Shown here piece by piece: positions 25,995 through 34,274 of a DNA stretch of 64,000 nt; position 1 is the first letter of the stretch, and the number at the start of each line of letters is the position of its first letter. The stretch lies in NCBI RefSeq assembly GCF_029590555.1, contig NZ_CP081002.1, forward strand, positions 733,501-797,500, given 5' to 3'. The position numbers were made by a program, and so were the translations under genes. Source of the DNA: Sphingobium sp. V4. Lineage in GTDB: Bacteria > Pseudomonadota > Alphaproteobacteria > Sphingomonadales > Sphingomonadaceae. The notes under the pieces were generated by a model. It was not told the DNA's origin. It did no database searches and saw only the letters and a list, made by a program, of their open reading frames with translations.

Positions 25995-27802
25995 GACGGA
26001 CACAGGCTTTCTTCTCCAAGATGGCAGAGGATGCGGCTGCCCTTATCCAGGGGATGGCGGGGCGGCGGGGTGATGTTGCACAGGCCGTCCACCCGCGCGG
26101 CACAGCGGGGCAGGAAACGGCAGAGGTCGGGATGGTCCCCGGCCGCGCCGATCGGCGGCGGTCGGCGTCCGGCATGGCTTTCCTCCAGCCAGCCCGCCCG
26201 CATTTCCGGCACGGAGCCGATCAGCAGGTCGGTATAGGGGTGGAAAGGGGCCGTCTGGAAGGCGGCGCGTGGTCCCATCTCCACCATCGTGCCCGAATAG
26301 AGGACGAGGATGTCGTCGCAGATCGCCCGCACGGTCGAGATGTCGTGGCTGATGAACATCGTCGCGATGCCCAGTTCGCGCCGCAACTCCGCCATCAGGT
26401 CGAGGATCGCCGCACCCACGACGGTGTCCAGCGCCGACGTCACCTCGTCGCACAGGATCAGCTGCGGGTCCGCCGCCAGCGCCCGGGCCAGGTTGACGCG
26501 CTGCTTCTGCCCGCCCGACAATCCGCCGATGTTGCGGTCGATGAGGCTCGCGGGCAGGCGAATGAGGTCCAGCAGCTCCAGCACGCGCAAATGCGCGGCA
26601 TTGCCCTTCAACCCATGGTAGAAGGCCAGCGGCCGCTCCAGAATTTGCCCTACGCTATGCGCGGGATTGAGCGCGGTATCGGCATTCTGGAATACCAGCT
26701 GCACGCGGCGGAACTGTTCACGACTGCGACCGGCCAGCCCTGGCGGCAGCGGTTCGCCGTCCAGCAGCACCTGCCCGCTCGCGGGCGGCAGCAGCCCGGC
26801 GATGACCCGCGCGATGGTCGACTTGCCCGACCCGGATTCGCCGATCACGCCCAGGGTCGCGCCCCGCTCGATCGTTAGGTTGATGTCGCGCAGTACCGGA
26901 ATGCGCGGGCGGCCATCCTTGCCGATCTTGCCATAGCCTGCCGTCAGCCCCCGAATTTCCAGCAGCGGCGCGGCGGGCAGTTCGGCCTTGTCCGGCGCGG
27001 GCCGGATCGCCGGCCGCGCGGCGGCCATCAGCGTTTTCGTATAGTCGTCGGCGGGGCTGTGCAGGATTTGCGCCGCTGCGCCGGCCTCGCGGATGCGGCC
27101 CTGGCTCAGCACCACGATCTGGTCGGCCATCTGCGCCACGACCGCCAGGTCGTGGGAGACATAGACGGCGGTCGCGCCGCGCTCCAGCACCACCGCCTTG
27201 AAAGCGCGCAGCACCTCGATCTGGGTCGTCACGTCCAGCGCCGTTGTCGGCTCGTCCAATATGACCAGTTCGGGATCGGTGATCAGCGCCATCGCCGCCA
27301 TCAGCCGCTGCAACTGCCCGCCCGACAACTGATGCGGATAGCGCGATCCGATCGTATCGGGGAAGGGAAGGGCGAGGGCGCGGAACAGGTCGACCGCCTT
27401 CGCTTCGGCCTGCTCGCGCGGCATCAGGTCGTGGATCAGCGCGGGCTCGATCACCTGGTCCATGATCGTGCGCGACGGGTTGAAGGCGGAGGCCGCGCTC
27501 TGGGCGATATAGGCGATGCGATTGCCACGCAGGCTCGCCAGTCCCCTGGCATCGAGCGTGCGGATATCTGAATCGCCCACGCGGATGGAGCCGCCCGCGA
27601 TTCGAGCGCCCGGCCGGGCATGGCCCAGCAGCGTGAGGGCGATGGTCGTCTTGCCCGACCCCGATTCCCCGATCAGCGCCAGCACCTCGCCGCGCTTCAG
27701 GGCAAAATCGATGCCGCTGACGATCGGGAAGGTTTCGCCCTGCGCGTTGCGCGCGGTGACGGTCAGGCCCTTCACCTCGACATGAGGGGACGTCGCGTTC
27801 AT
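25991..27802 (-). CDS. double-domain ABC ATPase of a peptide/opine-type importer (DppD-DppF fusion)
   Basis: A 603-aa protein with two complete nucleotide-binding domains. Domain 1 (about 8-260): GESGSGKTT, LSGGQLQRL, LVILDEPTTALD. Domain 2 (about 285-560): GESGSGKST, LSGGQKQRV, LILCDEVTSALD. A C-terminal oligopeptide-transporter tail (RFLPRCAARVDGLC) carries cysteines as in Dpp/Opp ATPases. The fused form resembles GsiA and YejF. It drives the two adjacent permeases and overlaps neighbouring genes by 4 bp at both ends. Confidence 0.92.
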   Translation of the reverse strand: MNATSPHVEVKGLTVTARNAQGETFPIVSGIDFALKRGEVLALIGESGSGKTTIALTLLGHARPGARIAGGSIRVGDSDIRTLDARGLASLRGNRIAYIAQSAASAFNPSRTIMDQVIEPALIHDLMPREQAEAKAVDLFRALALPFPDTIGSRYPHQLSGGQLQRLMAAMALITDPELVILDEPTTALDVTTQIEVLRAFKAVVLERGATAVYVSHDLAVVAQMADQIVVLSQGRIREAGAAAQILHSPADDYTKTLMAAARPAIRPAPDKAELPAAPLLEIRGLTAGYGKIGKDGRPRIPVLRDINLTIERGATLGVIGESGSGKSTIARVIAGLLPPASGQVLLDGEPLPPGLAGRSREQFRRVQLVFQNADTALNPAHSVGQILERPLAFYHGLKGNAAHLRVLELLDLIRLPASLIDRNIGGLSGGQKQRVNLARALAADPQLILCDEVTSALDTVVGAAILDLMAELRRELGIATMFISHDISTVRAICDDILVLYSGTMVEMGPRAAFQTAPFHPYTDLLIGSVPEMRAGWLEESHAGRRPPPIGAAGDHPDLCRFLPRCAARVDGLCNITPPPRHPLDKGSRILCHLGEESLCPS

Positions 27803-28632
27803 CGGCCTTTCCCCTTGCCCGCAAAGCCGATCGCGTCGATCAGCAGGTTGACGCCCACGGTCAGCGTCGCGATCGCGACGGCCGGCGCCAATATCGCCAG
27901 CGCCCCTTCGCCCAGGCCCGAAATATTCTCGCGCACCAGCGATCCCAGGTCCGCTTCGGGCGGCTGGACGCCGAGGCCCAGGAAGCTGAGGCCTGACAGC
28001 AGCAGCACGATGAACACGAAGCGCAGGCCGAAATCGGCGAGCAGCGGGTGGATCATGTTGGGCAGGATTTCGGCGATGGCGATATGGAAACGGCCTTCGC
28101 CCCGCGCCTTCGCCACCTGCACATAGTCCATCTGCCCAAGGTTCACCGCCAGCGCGCGCGCGATGCGATAATTGCCCGGAACATAGGTGATCGCCGCGAT
28201 GATCAGCAGCAGGGCGAGCGATGAGCCGAAGGCCGCCACCAGCACCAGCGAGAAGATCTTGGACGGGATCGAGATCAGCATGTCCATGAAGCGGGACAGC
28301 GGCTCATCCACCCTTGGCCCGCCCACGGCGGCGGTCAGGGCGAGCGCCGTGCCGGTCGCGCTCGCCAACATCGCGGCGGCGGCGGCCAGCGCGACCGTAT
28401 AGCGCGCGCCCGACAAAAGGCGGCTCAGTACATCGCGCCCCAGATAGTCGCTGCCCAGCCAGTGCGCCGCCGACGACCCGTCGAACACGTCATAGGCGAC
28501 GAAGGCGCCGACGGGGTAGGGGGCCAGCATCGGCCCGAACAGGGCGGCGAGCAGCCAGAAGAGGACCAGCGCCAGCCCGATCTTGCCCGACAGGGGAAGG
28601 GCTTTTGCCCTGGAGAGAGAGACAGCGATCAT
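27799..28632 (-). CDS. ABC importer permease, DppC-like
   Basis: A 277-aa BPD_transp_1 permease with an N-terminal OppC-type helix (about 18-38), the HWLGSDYLGRDVLSRLL motif typical of DppC/OppC and five further helices. The cytoplasmic coupling stretch is DYVQVAKARGEGRFHIAIAE in essence (EAA loop). The ATG at 28632 overlaps the upstream permease stop (ATGA); the longer frame is not supported. It pairs with the DppB-like gene. Confidence 0.9.
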   Translation of the reverse strand: MIAVSLSRAKALPLSGKIGLALVLFWLLAALFGPMLAPYPVGAFVAYDVFDGSSAAHWLGSDYLGRDVLSRLLSGARYTVALAAAAAMLASATGTALALTAAVGGPRVDEPLSRFMDMLISIPSKIFSLVLVAAFGSSLALLLIIAAITYVPGNYRIARALAVNLGQMDYVQVAKARGEGRFHIAIAEILPNMIHPLLADFGLRFVFIVLLLSGLSFLGLGVQPPEADLGSLVRENISGLGEGALAILAPAVAIATLTVGVNLLIDAIGFAGKGKGR

Positions 28633-29609
28633 TGTGCGCGCAGCCTGGGGTTGGCGAGGATTGCGGTGACGTCCGCAATCAGCATCAGAATCAGATAGGC
28701 CGCGCAGAAGATCATGGCGCAGGCCTGGAGCAGCGGCATGTCGCGGCTGGTGACGGCATTGACCATCAGGCTGGCAAGCCCCGGATAGTTGAAGATGGTT
28801 TCCACGATCACGGCTCCGCCCAGCAGATAGGACAGGCTCAGCGCCATGGCGTTGACAATCGGCGCGATGGCGTTGGGCATGATGTGCTTCAGCACGATCC
28901 GCACCGGCGCTACGCCCTTCAACAGCGCCATTTCGACATAGGGCCGGTCCATTTGGTCGATCACCGCCGCCCGGGTCATCCGCGCCATTTGCGCGACCAC
29001 GATGACGCACAGCGTCAGGATCGGCATGGCGACGCCGCGCAGATAGTCGCCCCAGCTCATGTCGTCGGACACCAGCGCGATGGAGGGCAGCCAGCGCAGC
29101 TTTACCGAGAAGATCAGGACCGCGATCGTGGCGACCAGGAATTCCGGCACCGCGACCATCGACAGCGTCGCGATATTGAGCGCCCGGTCGAGCCGTCCGC
29201 CGCGGTTCATCGCCGATCCGATGCCGATCGCGAGCGCGACCGGCACCGCGACCAGCGCCGTCAGCGCAGCCAGCAGCAGGCTGTTGGGCAGCCGTTCCGC
29301 TATCACCTCCGACACCGGCATATTGGCGACGAGCGACTGGCCCGGATCGCCGCCCACCATCCCCGTCAGCCAGCTGATGTAGCGGATCGGCGCGGGCCGA
29401 TCGAGGCCCATTTCATGCCGCAGCGCGGCGACCTGTTCGGCGGTCGCACTCTGGCCCAGCGCTTCCTGCGCGGCGTCGCCCGGCAGCAACTGGGCGATGA
29501 CGAAGATTGTCACCGATACCAGCAACAGGGTCAGCAGCGAGGATGCGAAACGCTTGCCGATCAGGACCAGCGCGGCCTTCAGGCCGCTGGAGGAGGGGGC
29601 GCCCGCCAT
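28629..29609 (-). CDS. ABC importer permease, DppB-like
   Basis: A 326-aa permease with the DppB/OppB layout: an N-terminal helix (about 20-40), a periplasmic loop with GDAAQEALGQSATAEQVAAL, then five helices. The coupling loop includes RPYVEMALLKGVAPVRIVLKH. The start at 29609 overlaps the binding-protein stop by one base (TGATG), better than the ATG five codons earlier. It belongs to the coupled importer genes. Confidence 0.9.
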   Translation of the reverse strand: MAGAPSSSGLKAALVLIGKRFASSLLTLLLVSVTIFVIAQLLPGDAAQEALGQSATAEQVAALRHEMGLDRPAPIRYISWLTGMVGGDPGQSLVANMPVSEVIAERLPNSLLLAALTALVAVPVALAIGIGSAMNRGGRLDRALNIATLSMVAVPEFLVATIAVLIFSVKLRWLPSIALVSDDMSWGDYLRGVAMPILTLCVIVVAQMARMTRAAVIDQMDRPYVEMALLKGVAPVRIVLKHIMPNAIAPIVNAMALSLSYLLGGAVIVETIFNYPGLASLMVNAVTSRDMPLLQACAMIFCAAYLILMLIADVTAILANPRLRAQ

Positions 29610-31150
29610 CAGTCTTCCCACCATATATGCTCGGCGAACTGATAGCCCATCAGGCCGCCCAGCGGGACGGAATGCAGTCCCTTCAGCCGCCGGTCATAGC
29701 CGTCGAGCAGGCTGATGAAGACCGGGATGCTCGTGCCGCAATGATGATAGGCCAGCTCCTGCATCTCCCCGTACAGCTGCTTGCGCCGCCCCTGGTCGGC
29801 TTCGCCCCGCGCTTCCAGCAGCAGCCGGTCGAAACGGGGATTATTCCATCCGCTCTCGTTCCAGGGCGCGTCGGATTTGTAGAACAGGCTGAACAGCAGG
29901 TCGGCGGTCGGGCGCGGGTTGGTGTTGCCGAACCCCATCGGGTGCTTCATCCAGTGGGTAGACCAGTAACCGTCGCCCGGCACCCGGTTCACGGCCAGCT
30001 TCAGCCCGACCCGCGCGCCATATTCCTGCAAGATCGACGCCATGTCGACCGACCCGTCCGCCGCCGGAGAGGCATAGACCGGCAGCCGCACGCCGGTCAG
30101 CCCCGCGCGCTGCAAATGCCAGCGCGCCTTGTCCAGGTCGAGCGCGCGCTGCGGCAGGTCGGTGCGATAATAGGGATGAAAGGGCGGGATCGGATGATCG
30201 TTGGCGATCGTAGCATAGCCGCGATAGAGCGCCCGCTTGATGAGCGGCCGGTCGAACAGATATTTCATCGCCGCGACGAAATGCGGATTGCCGGTCGGCT
30301 GCTGGTCCTGCCGCATGATGAGGTTGGTGTAGAGGCCCGACTGCGTTTCCAGAAGGCCGTGCCTGCGCGATGCCATGACCCGCCTGGTTGATCGCGGGTT
30401 GATCGCGATGACCAGATGGACGTCGCCCGACAACAGCGCGTTGACGCGGCTGACTTCGTCGGGAATGCCGATCAGCTCGATCTCGTCCAGCCAGGCCTTG
30501 CCCGGTTTCCAGTAGTCCGGATTGCGGCGCACCAGCGTCCGCACGCCGGGGCGGAACTGCGTGACCATATAGGGACCGGTGCCGTTGGCGGTCCGGAAAT
30601 CCTTGGTGCCGGCGCGCAGGATCAGGAAATGCGACTGGGCCAGTATGGCGGGCAGGTCGGCATTGGGACCGGTCAGCCGGATGACGACGTCCAGCGGACC
30701 TGCGGCCTTCACCTGTGCGAACTGTTCGGCGATGGTCGCCATCTTGGACCCGATGGCCGCGTCCTTGTGCCGCAGCAGCGACCAGACCACGTCCTGGCTC
30801 GTCAGCGTCGCGCCGTCATGGAAGGTCACGCCCCTGCGCAGGCGGACATGCCAGACGATCTGGTCGTCGCTGACGATCCGCTCGGCCAGTGCGGGCCGGG
30901 CGATGAGGTCCGCGCCCATGACCGTCAGCCCGCTATAGAGCATGTAATGGCGCACATAGTCGGTCGACAATGCGCCCTTGGCCGGGTCGAGCGTGTCCGC
31001 CGTCGAGCTGGACAAGCCGGCGACGCGGATGCGTCCGCCCCGGCGCGGCTTGCTGGCGGCCAGCGCGGCGTCGGGCAGCAGCAGCCCGGCGCCCAGGCCC
31101 AAACCTGCGCCGATCAGCCCGCGACGGGAAAGGGAGGCCATCTCGTCCAT
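29609..31150 (-). CDS. ABC importer substrate-binding protein (SBP family 5), Tat-exported
   Basis: A 513-aa periplasmic binding protein of the DppA/OppA family. The N-terminus has a Tat-like signal (LSRRGLIGAGLGLG, ending ALA near residue 36). Family blocks include TLDPAKGALSTDYV, LRRGVTFHDGATLTSQDVVWS and NGTGPYMVTQF. It selects the compound imported by this system: family members bind peptides, opines, nickel or glycosides, so the ligand cannot be named. ATG at 31150 overlaps the oxidase stop (TGATG). Confidence 0.9.
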   Translation of the reverse strand: MDEMASLSRRGLIGAGLGLGAGLLLPDAALAASKPRRGGRIRVAGLSSSTADTLDPAKGALSTDYVRHYMLYSGLTVMGADLIARPALAERIVSDDQIVWHVRLRRGVTFHDGATLTSQDVVWSLLRHKDAAIGSKMATIAEQFAQVKAAGPLDVVIRLTGPNADLPAILAQSHFLILRAGTKDFRTANGTGPYMVTQFRPGVRTLVRRNPDYWKPGKAWLDEIELIGIPDEVSRVNALLSGDVHLVIAINPRSTRRVMASRRHGLLETQSGLYTNLIMRQDQQPTGNPHFVAAMKYLFDRPLIKRALYRGYATIANDHPIPPFHPYYRTDLPQRALDLDKARWHLQRAGLTGVRLPVYASPAADGSVDMASILQEYGARVGLKLAVNRVPGDGYWSTHWMKHPMGFGNTNPRPTADLLFSLFYKSDAPWNESGWNNPRFDRLLLEARGEADQGRRKQLYGEMQELAYHHCGTSIPVFISLLDGYDRRLKGLHSVPLGGLMGYQFAEHIWWED

Positions 31151-32433
31151 CAGTGGATCATATCCTGCCATTTGTACCACAGGCCGACGAAGGGGAGGAA
31201 CCAGGGCTTGCCGAAATGGCCGGGCACGCTCGGCCAGTCGAGGCCGGCCCAGGGATTGGCGCCTGTGTCGCCGCTCATCACCCGCGCCATCGCCTGGCCC
31301 ATATAGGTCGCCATCTGCACGCCATGGCCGCTATAGCCCATGGAATAGAATATCCCGTCCTGCTCGCCCGCGCGTGGCAGGCGGTCGGCGGTCAGGTCGA
31401 CCATCCCGCCCCAGACATGGTCCACGCCCACGCCCTTGAGCGCCGGGAAGATGTCGCCCATGGTCTGGATGAGGATGCGCCCGCTCTTCATGTCGGACCG
31501 GGGGTCGCTGATCGCGAAACGCGCCCGCCCGCCGAAGATCAGCCGGTCGTCGGCGGTCAGGCGGAAATAATTGCCGATATTCTTGCTGGTCACATAGTTG
31601 CGCCGATGCGGCAGCAATCGGGCGATCAGCGCGGCGTCCAGCGGCTCGGTGGCGATCACGAAACTGCCGACCGACACGATCCGCCGCCGGAAGAAGCCGA
31701 AGGGCGCGGCGGCAGGCGCGCCTCCGGTCGCGACCAGTATCTGCGATGCGGTGACCTTCCCCTTGGGCGTTGTCACCCGCCAGCCGCCGGGCAGCCGGTC
31801 CATCCCGCTTACCTCGGCCTGTTCGAAAATCCGTGCGCCGGCGCGGGCCGCCGCCTCGGCCAGGCCGATAGCGAAACGGCCGGGATGCAGCTGCGCGCTG
31901 GTCGTCTGGATCAGCGCGCCATGGAAGGCGTCCGATCCCACTTCCTCGGCCATGCGTTCGGGCGGCACCAGCCGGACATTCTCGTCCACCTCGGCCGCCA
32001 GCAGGTCGTGTGCGCGGACCAGCTTCTCATAATGCTGGGGCTTGGCCGCCAGCTTCACCCGGCCGCACCGGCGGAAGGCGCAGTCTATGCCCTCCTCCAG
32101 CACGATCCGTTCAACCAGATCGACCGCGTCGCAATGGGCGCGGTAATAGGCCTTGGCGATGTCCTTGCCGAACCGGGCGGACAGCGCCCCATAGTCATGC
32201 GCCGTGCCATTATTGCACTGGCCGCCATTGCGTCCCGATGCCTCTCCGGCCACCCGCCCCTGCTCCAGCAGCATGACGCTGGCGCCCTGTCTGGCGAGCG
32301 CCAGCGCCGCCGAAAGCCCGGTGAAGCCGCCGCCGATGATGGCGACGTCCACCTTGCCCTCGACCGCGCCCCTGGCCCCGCCGGTGAAGGCGGGGGCGCT
32401 TGCCAGCCAGTAGGAGAGGGGGGAGACCGTCAT
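31150..32433 (-). CDS. FAD-dependent amine oxidase, PuuB/DadA-like
   Basis: A 427-aa DAO-family flavoprotein. The FAD motif is IIGGGFTGLSAALALA (about 31-46), followed by GEASGRNGGQCNNG, which is typical of gamma-glutamylputrescine oxidase (PuuB) and relatives; the C-terminal YSGHGVQMATYMG closes the fold. It should oxidise a primary or secondary amine to an aldehyde or imine with H2O2 or a quinone. The start at 32433 follows the HAD stop by 7 bp; the upstream extension lies in the HAD gene. It is a second, independent oxidase in the operon beside the HcnABC-like enzyme. Confidence 0.87.
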   Translation of the reverse strand: MTVSPLSYWLASAPAFTGGARGAVEGKVDVAIIGGGFTGLSAALALARQGASVMLLEQGRVAGEASGRNGGQCNNGTAHDYGALSARFGKDIAKAYYRAHCDAVDLVERIVLEEGIDCAFRRCGRVKLAAKPQHYEKLVRAHDLLAAEVDENVRLVPPERMAEEVGSDAFHGALIQTTSAQLHPGRFAIGLAEAAARAGARIFEQAEVSGMDRLPGGWRVTTPKGKVTASQILVATGGAPAAAPFGFFRRRIVSVGSFVIATEPLDAALIARLLPHRRNYVTSKNIGNYFRLTADDRLIFGGRARFAISDPRSDMKSGRILIQTMGDIFPALKGVGVDHVWGGMVDLTADRLPRAGEQDGIFYSMGYSGHGVQMATYMGQAMARVMSGDTGANPWAGLDWPSVPGHFGKPWFLPFVGLWYKWQDMIH

Positions 32434-32440
32434 TGCGATC

Positions 32441-33109
32441 CTACAGGCCCACCACCGCCGGAAGCGCGCCGATATGGGGGATTTCGACATCGCGATAGAA
32501 GGCGTTGGACGGTTCATGGCCGCGCCCCACGAATACGCGGCAGCCGAAATGCAGGTCGGTGGCGGTGTTCTGGTCGTAGCGGAAGCTGGACGAGACGTGC
32601 ATCATCTCTTCCGGCTTCGCGCCCAGCTGGTCGAACATATATTCGAACGCCTGCATACGGGGCTTGTAGGCCTGCGCCATCTGCGCGGTATAGACCGCGT
32701 GGAACGGCGCGCCCAGCATCGCGACATTATGGTGGATCTGGTCGTTCATCGCGTTGGAGAGGATGACGAGCGGGATCTTGTCGCCGATCTTGCCCAGGCC
32801 GCCCGGCACATCGTCATGCGGACCCCAGGTCGGCACTGCGTTGTAGACCGCGTCGGCGTCCGCCTCGCGATATTCCACCCCCCAGCGCTTGCAGGTGCGC
32901 GCGAGCGAATTGCGGATGATCTCCTGATAGGGTTCCCACGGGCCGAGCACCTGGTCCAGGCGATAGGCGCCCCAATCCTTGCAGAATGCGGGCAGGTCTT
33001 CCGCCGCGATGCGATCGGCCATGAAGGCGGTCGCCATCTCGGTCATGCGGAAACGGGTCAGCGTACCATAGCAGTCGAAGCTGATATATTTGGGCCGGAA
33101 ATTGGGCAT
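32441..33109 (-). CDS. HAD-superfamily hydrolase annotated as haloacid dehalogenase type II-like
   Basis: A 222-aa HAD protein. Motif I is FDCYGTLT (Asp12 nucleophile), motif II is LSNAMND, the lysine is in AYKP, and motif III is SSSFRYD. In true L-2-haloacid dehalogenases motif III reads SSNAWD; the asparagine there helps the hydrolytic step and here a Phe appears at the aligned place. Dehalogenation is therefore doubtful; a phosphatase or other C-X bond hydrolase is possible. It is the first gene of the nine-gene operon; the promoter region with the shared motif lies just upstream. Confidence 0.8.
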   Translation of the reverse strand: MPNFRPKYISFDCYGTLTRFRMTEMATAFMADRIAAEDLPAFCKDWGAYRLDQVLGPWEPYQEIIRNSLARTCKRWGVEYREADADAVYNAVPTWGPHDDVPGGLGKIGDKIPLVILSNAMNDQIHHNVAMLGAPFHAVYTAQMAQAYKPRMQAFEYMFDQLGAKPEEMMHVSSSFRYDQNTATDLHFGCRVFVGRGHEPSNAFYRDVEIPHIGALPAVVGL

Positions 33110-33347
33110 CGGCGGAGCGTCCTTTGCGGGTTCTACGGTTGGCTTGGGAAGCCGTTTGACAGCAGCATTACGACATGGCGGAGCCGGAACATGCGCCCGA
33201 TATCTTCGGGTGGGGACGCAGATTCACGGCTTTATCGCGATCCTTTCGGCATAGTTTGCCGCGCTCCTGCGAAGGCGGCAATCGGGTCGTTCGGGCATCT
33301 GCCGGACAGGCGATCGGGGGAGCAGGGCGGCATGGAATGTCGCCCGT
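33110..33347. promoter_or_regulatory. promoter region of the nine-gene amine operon, with the shared motif
   Basis: The 238-bp gap holds no gene. CGGCTTTATCGCGA (33227-33240) and the inverted repeat CGGCATAGTTTGCCG (33247-33261) repeat the arrangement upstream of the aminotransferase gene (17405-17441), with spacing differing by one or two bases. It lies 118-152 bp before the HAD start. Confidence 0.5.
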
Positions 33348-34274
33348 TCAATAGCCCCGGCCACGCACGACTTCGCCCTCGATCGGCGCGCCTGCCTGAT
33401 GACGGCGAATGTTGGCGATCAGCGCGCGTGCGGCGCTGTCTGCGCGGGTCATGCTGGCGACATGAGGCGTCAGGATGATGCGCGGATGCGCCCAGAAGGG
33501 GTGATCGGCGGGCAGCGGCTCGGGGTCGGTCACGTCCAGGACGGCGCCGGAAAGATGCGCCTCGTCGAGCAACGACAGCAGATCCTGCTCCACCAGATGC
33601 CCGCCCCGTCCGACATTGACGAGGGCCGCGCCGCGCGGCAGCAGCGACAGGGTCTTCCGGCACAAAATGCCGCGCGTCTCGTCGGTCAGCGGCAGCAGGC
33701 AGATGAGAATGTCGCAGGCCGCCAGGAAATCGGGCAGCGCCGCCTCCCCGGCATGGCAGGTCACGCCTTCCATGGCGCGCGGCGACCGGCTCCATCCCGA
33801 CAGGGGAAAGCCGAACGGCGCTAGCGCCTTCAGCACTGCCTGACCCAGATTGCCCAGCCCCATGACGCCGATCCGCCGTTCGCCTGCGGATTTGAGCTTG
33901 ATGGGCGCCCAGCGCGCGTCTTTCTGCGCCTCCCGATAGTCGATCAGGTTCCGGTGCAGCGCCAGCGCCGCCATCGTCGCATATTCGACCATGCCGGCGG
34001 CGATGCCCGGCTCGATCATGCGGACGACGCGGATATGCGGCGGCAGGGCGTTCATGTCGAACTGGTCGATGCCGGCGCCGATCGAAAACAGGATTTCCAG
34101 ATTGGGCAGCCCGGCGATCAGCGCGGCCGACGGCGCCCAGGCCGCCAGATAGCGGATCGTCGCGGGATCATGCGGCTGCGACGCATCGAAAAAGCCGATG
34201 TCGCGCGCCTCTGCCGCGAAAATCTCGCGCCAGATGCGGCCGCGTTCGGGATCGGATGTGTAGAGCAGGGTCAT
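33348..34274 (-). CDS. D-isomer-specific 2-hydroxyacid dehydrogenase, GhrA-like
   Basis: A 308-aa NAD(P)H-dependent dehydrogenase resembling glyoxylate/hydroxypyruvate reductase A. The nucleotide motif is GLGNLGQA; the catalytic Arg is in VNVGRGGHL, the Glu in DVTDPEPL and the His in LTPHVAS. It reduces 2-oxoacids such as glyoxylate or hydroxypyruvate. The start at 34274 overlaps the PepSY gene stop (ATGA); the longer frame has no support. Its coupling to an iron-uptake-type PepSY gene rather than to the amine operon is curious. Confidence 0.87.
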   Translation of the reverse strand: MTLLYTSDPERGRIWREIFAAEARDIGFFDASQPHDPATIRYLAAWAPSAALIAGLPNLEILFSIGAGIDQFDMNALPPHIRVVRMIEPGIAAGMVEYATMAALALHRNLIDYREAQKDARWAPIKLKSAGERRIGVMGLGNLGQAVLKALAPFGFPLSGWSRSPRAMEGVTCHAGEAALPDFLAACDILICLLPLTDETRGILCRKTLSLLPRGAALVNVGRGGHLVEQDLLSLLDEAHLSGAVLDVTDPEPLPADHPFWAHPRIILTPHVASMTRADSAARALIANIRRHQAGAPIEGEVVRGRGY

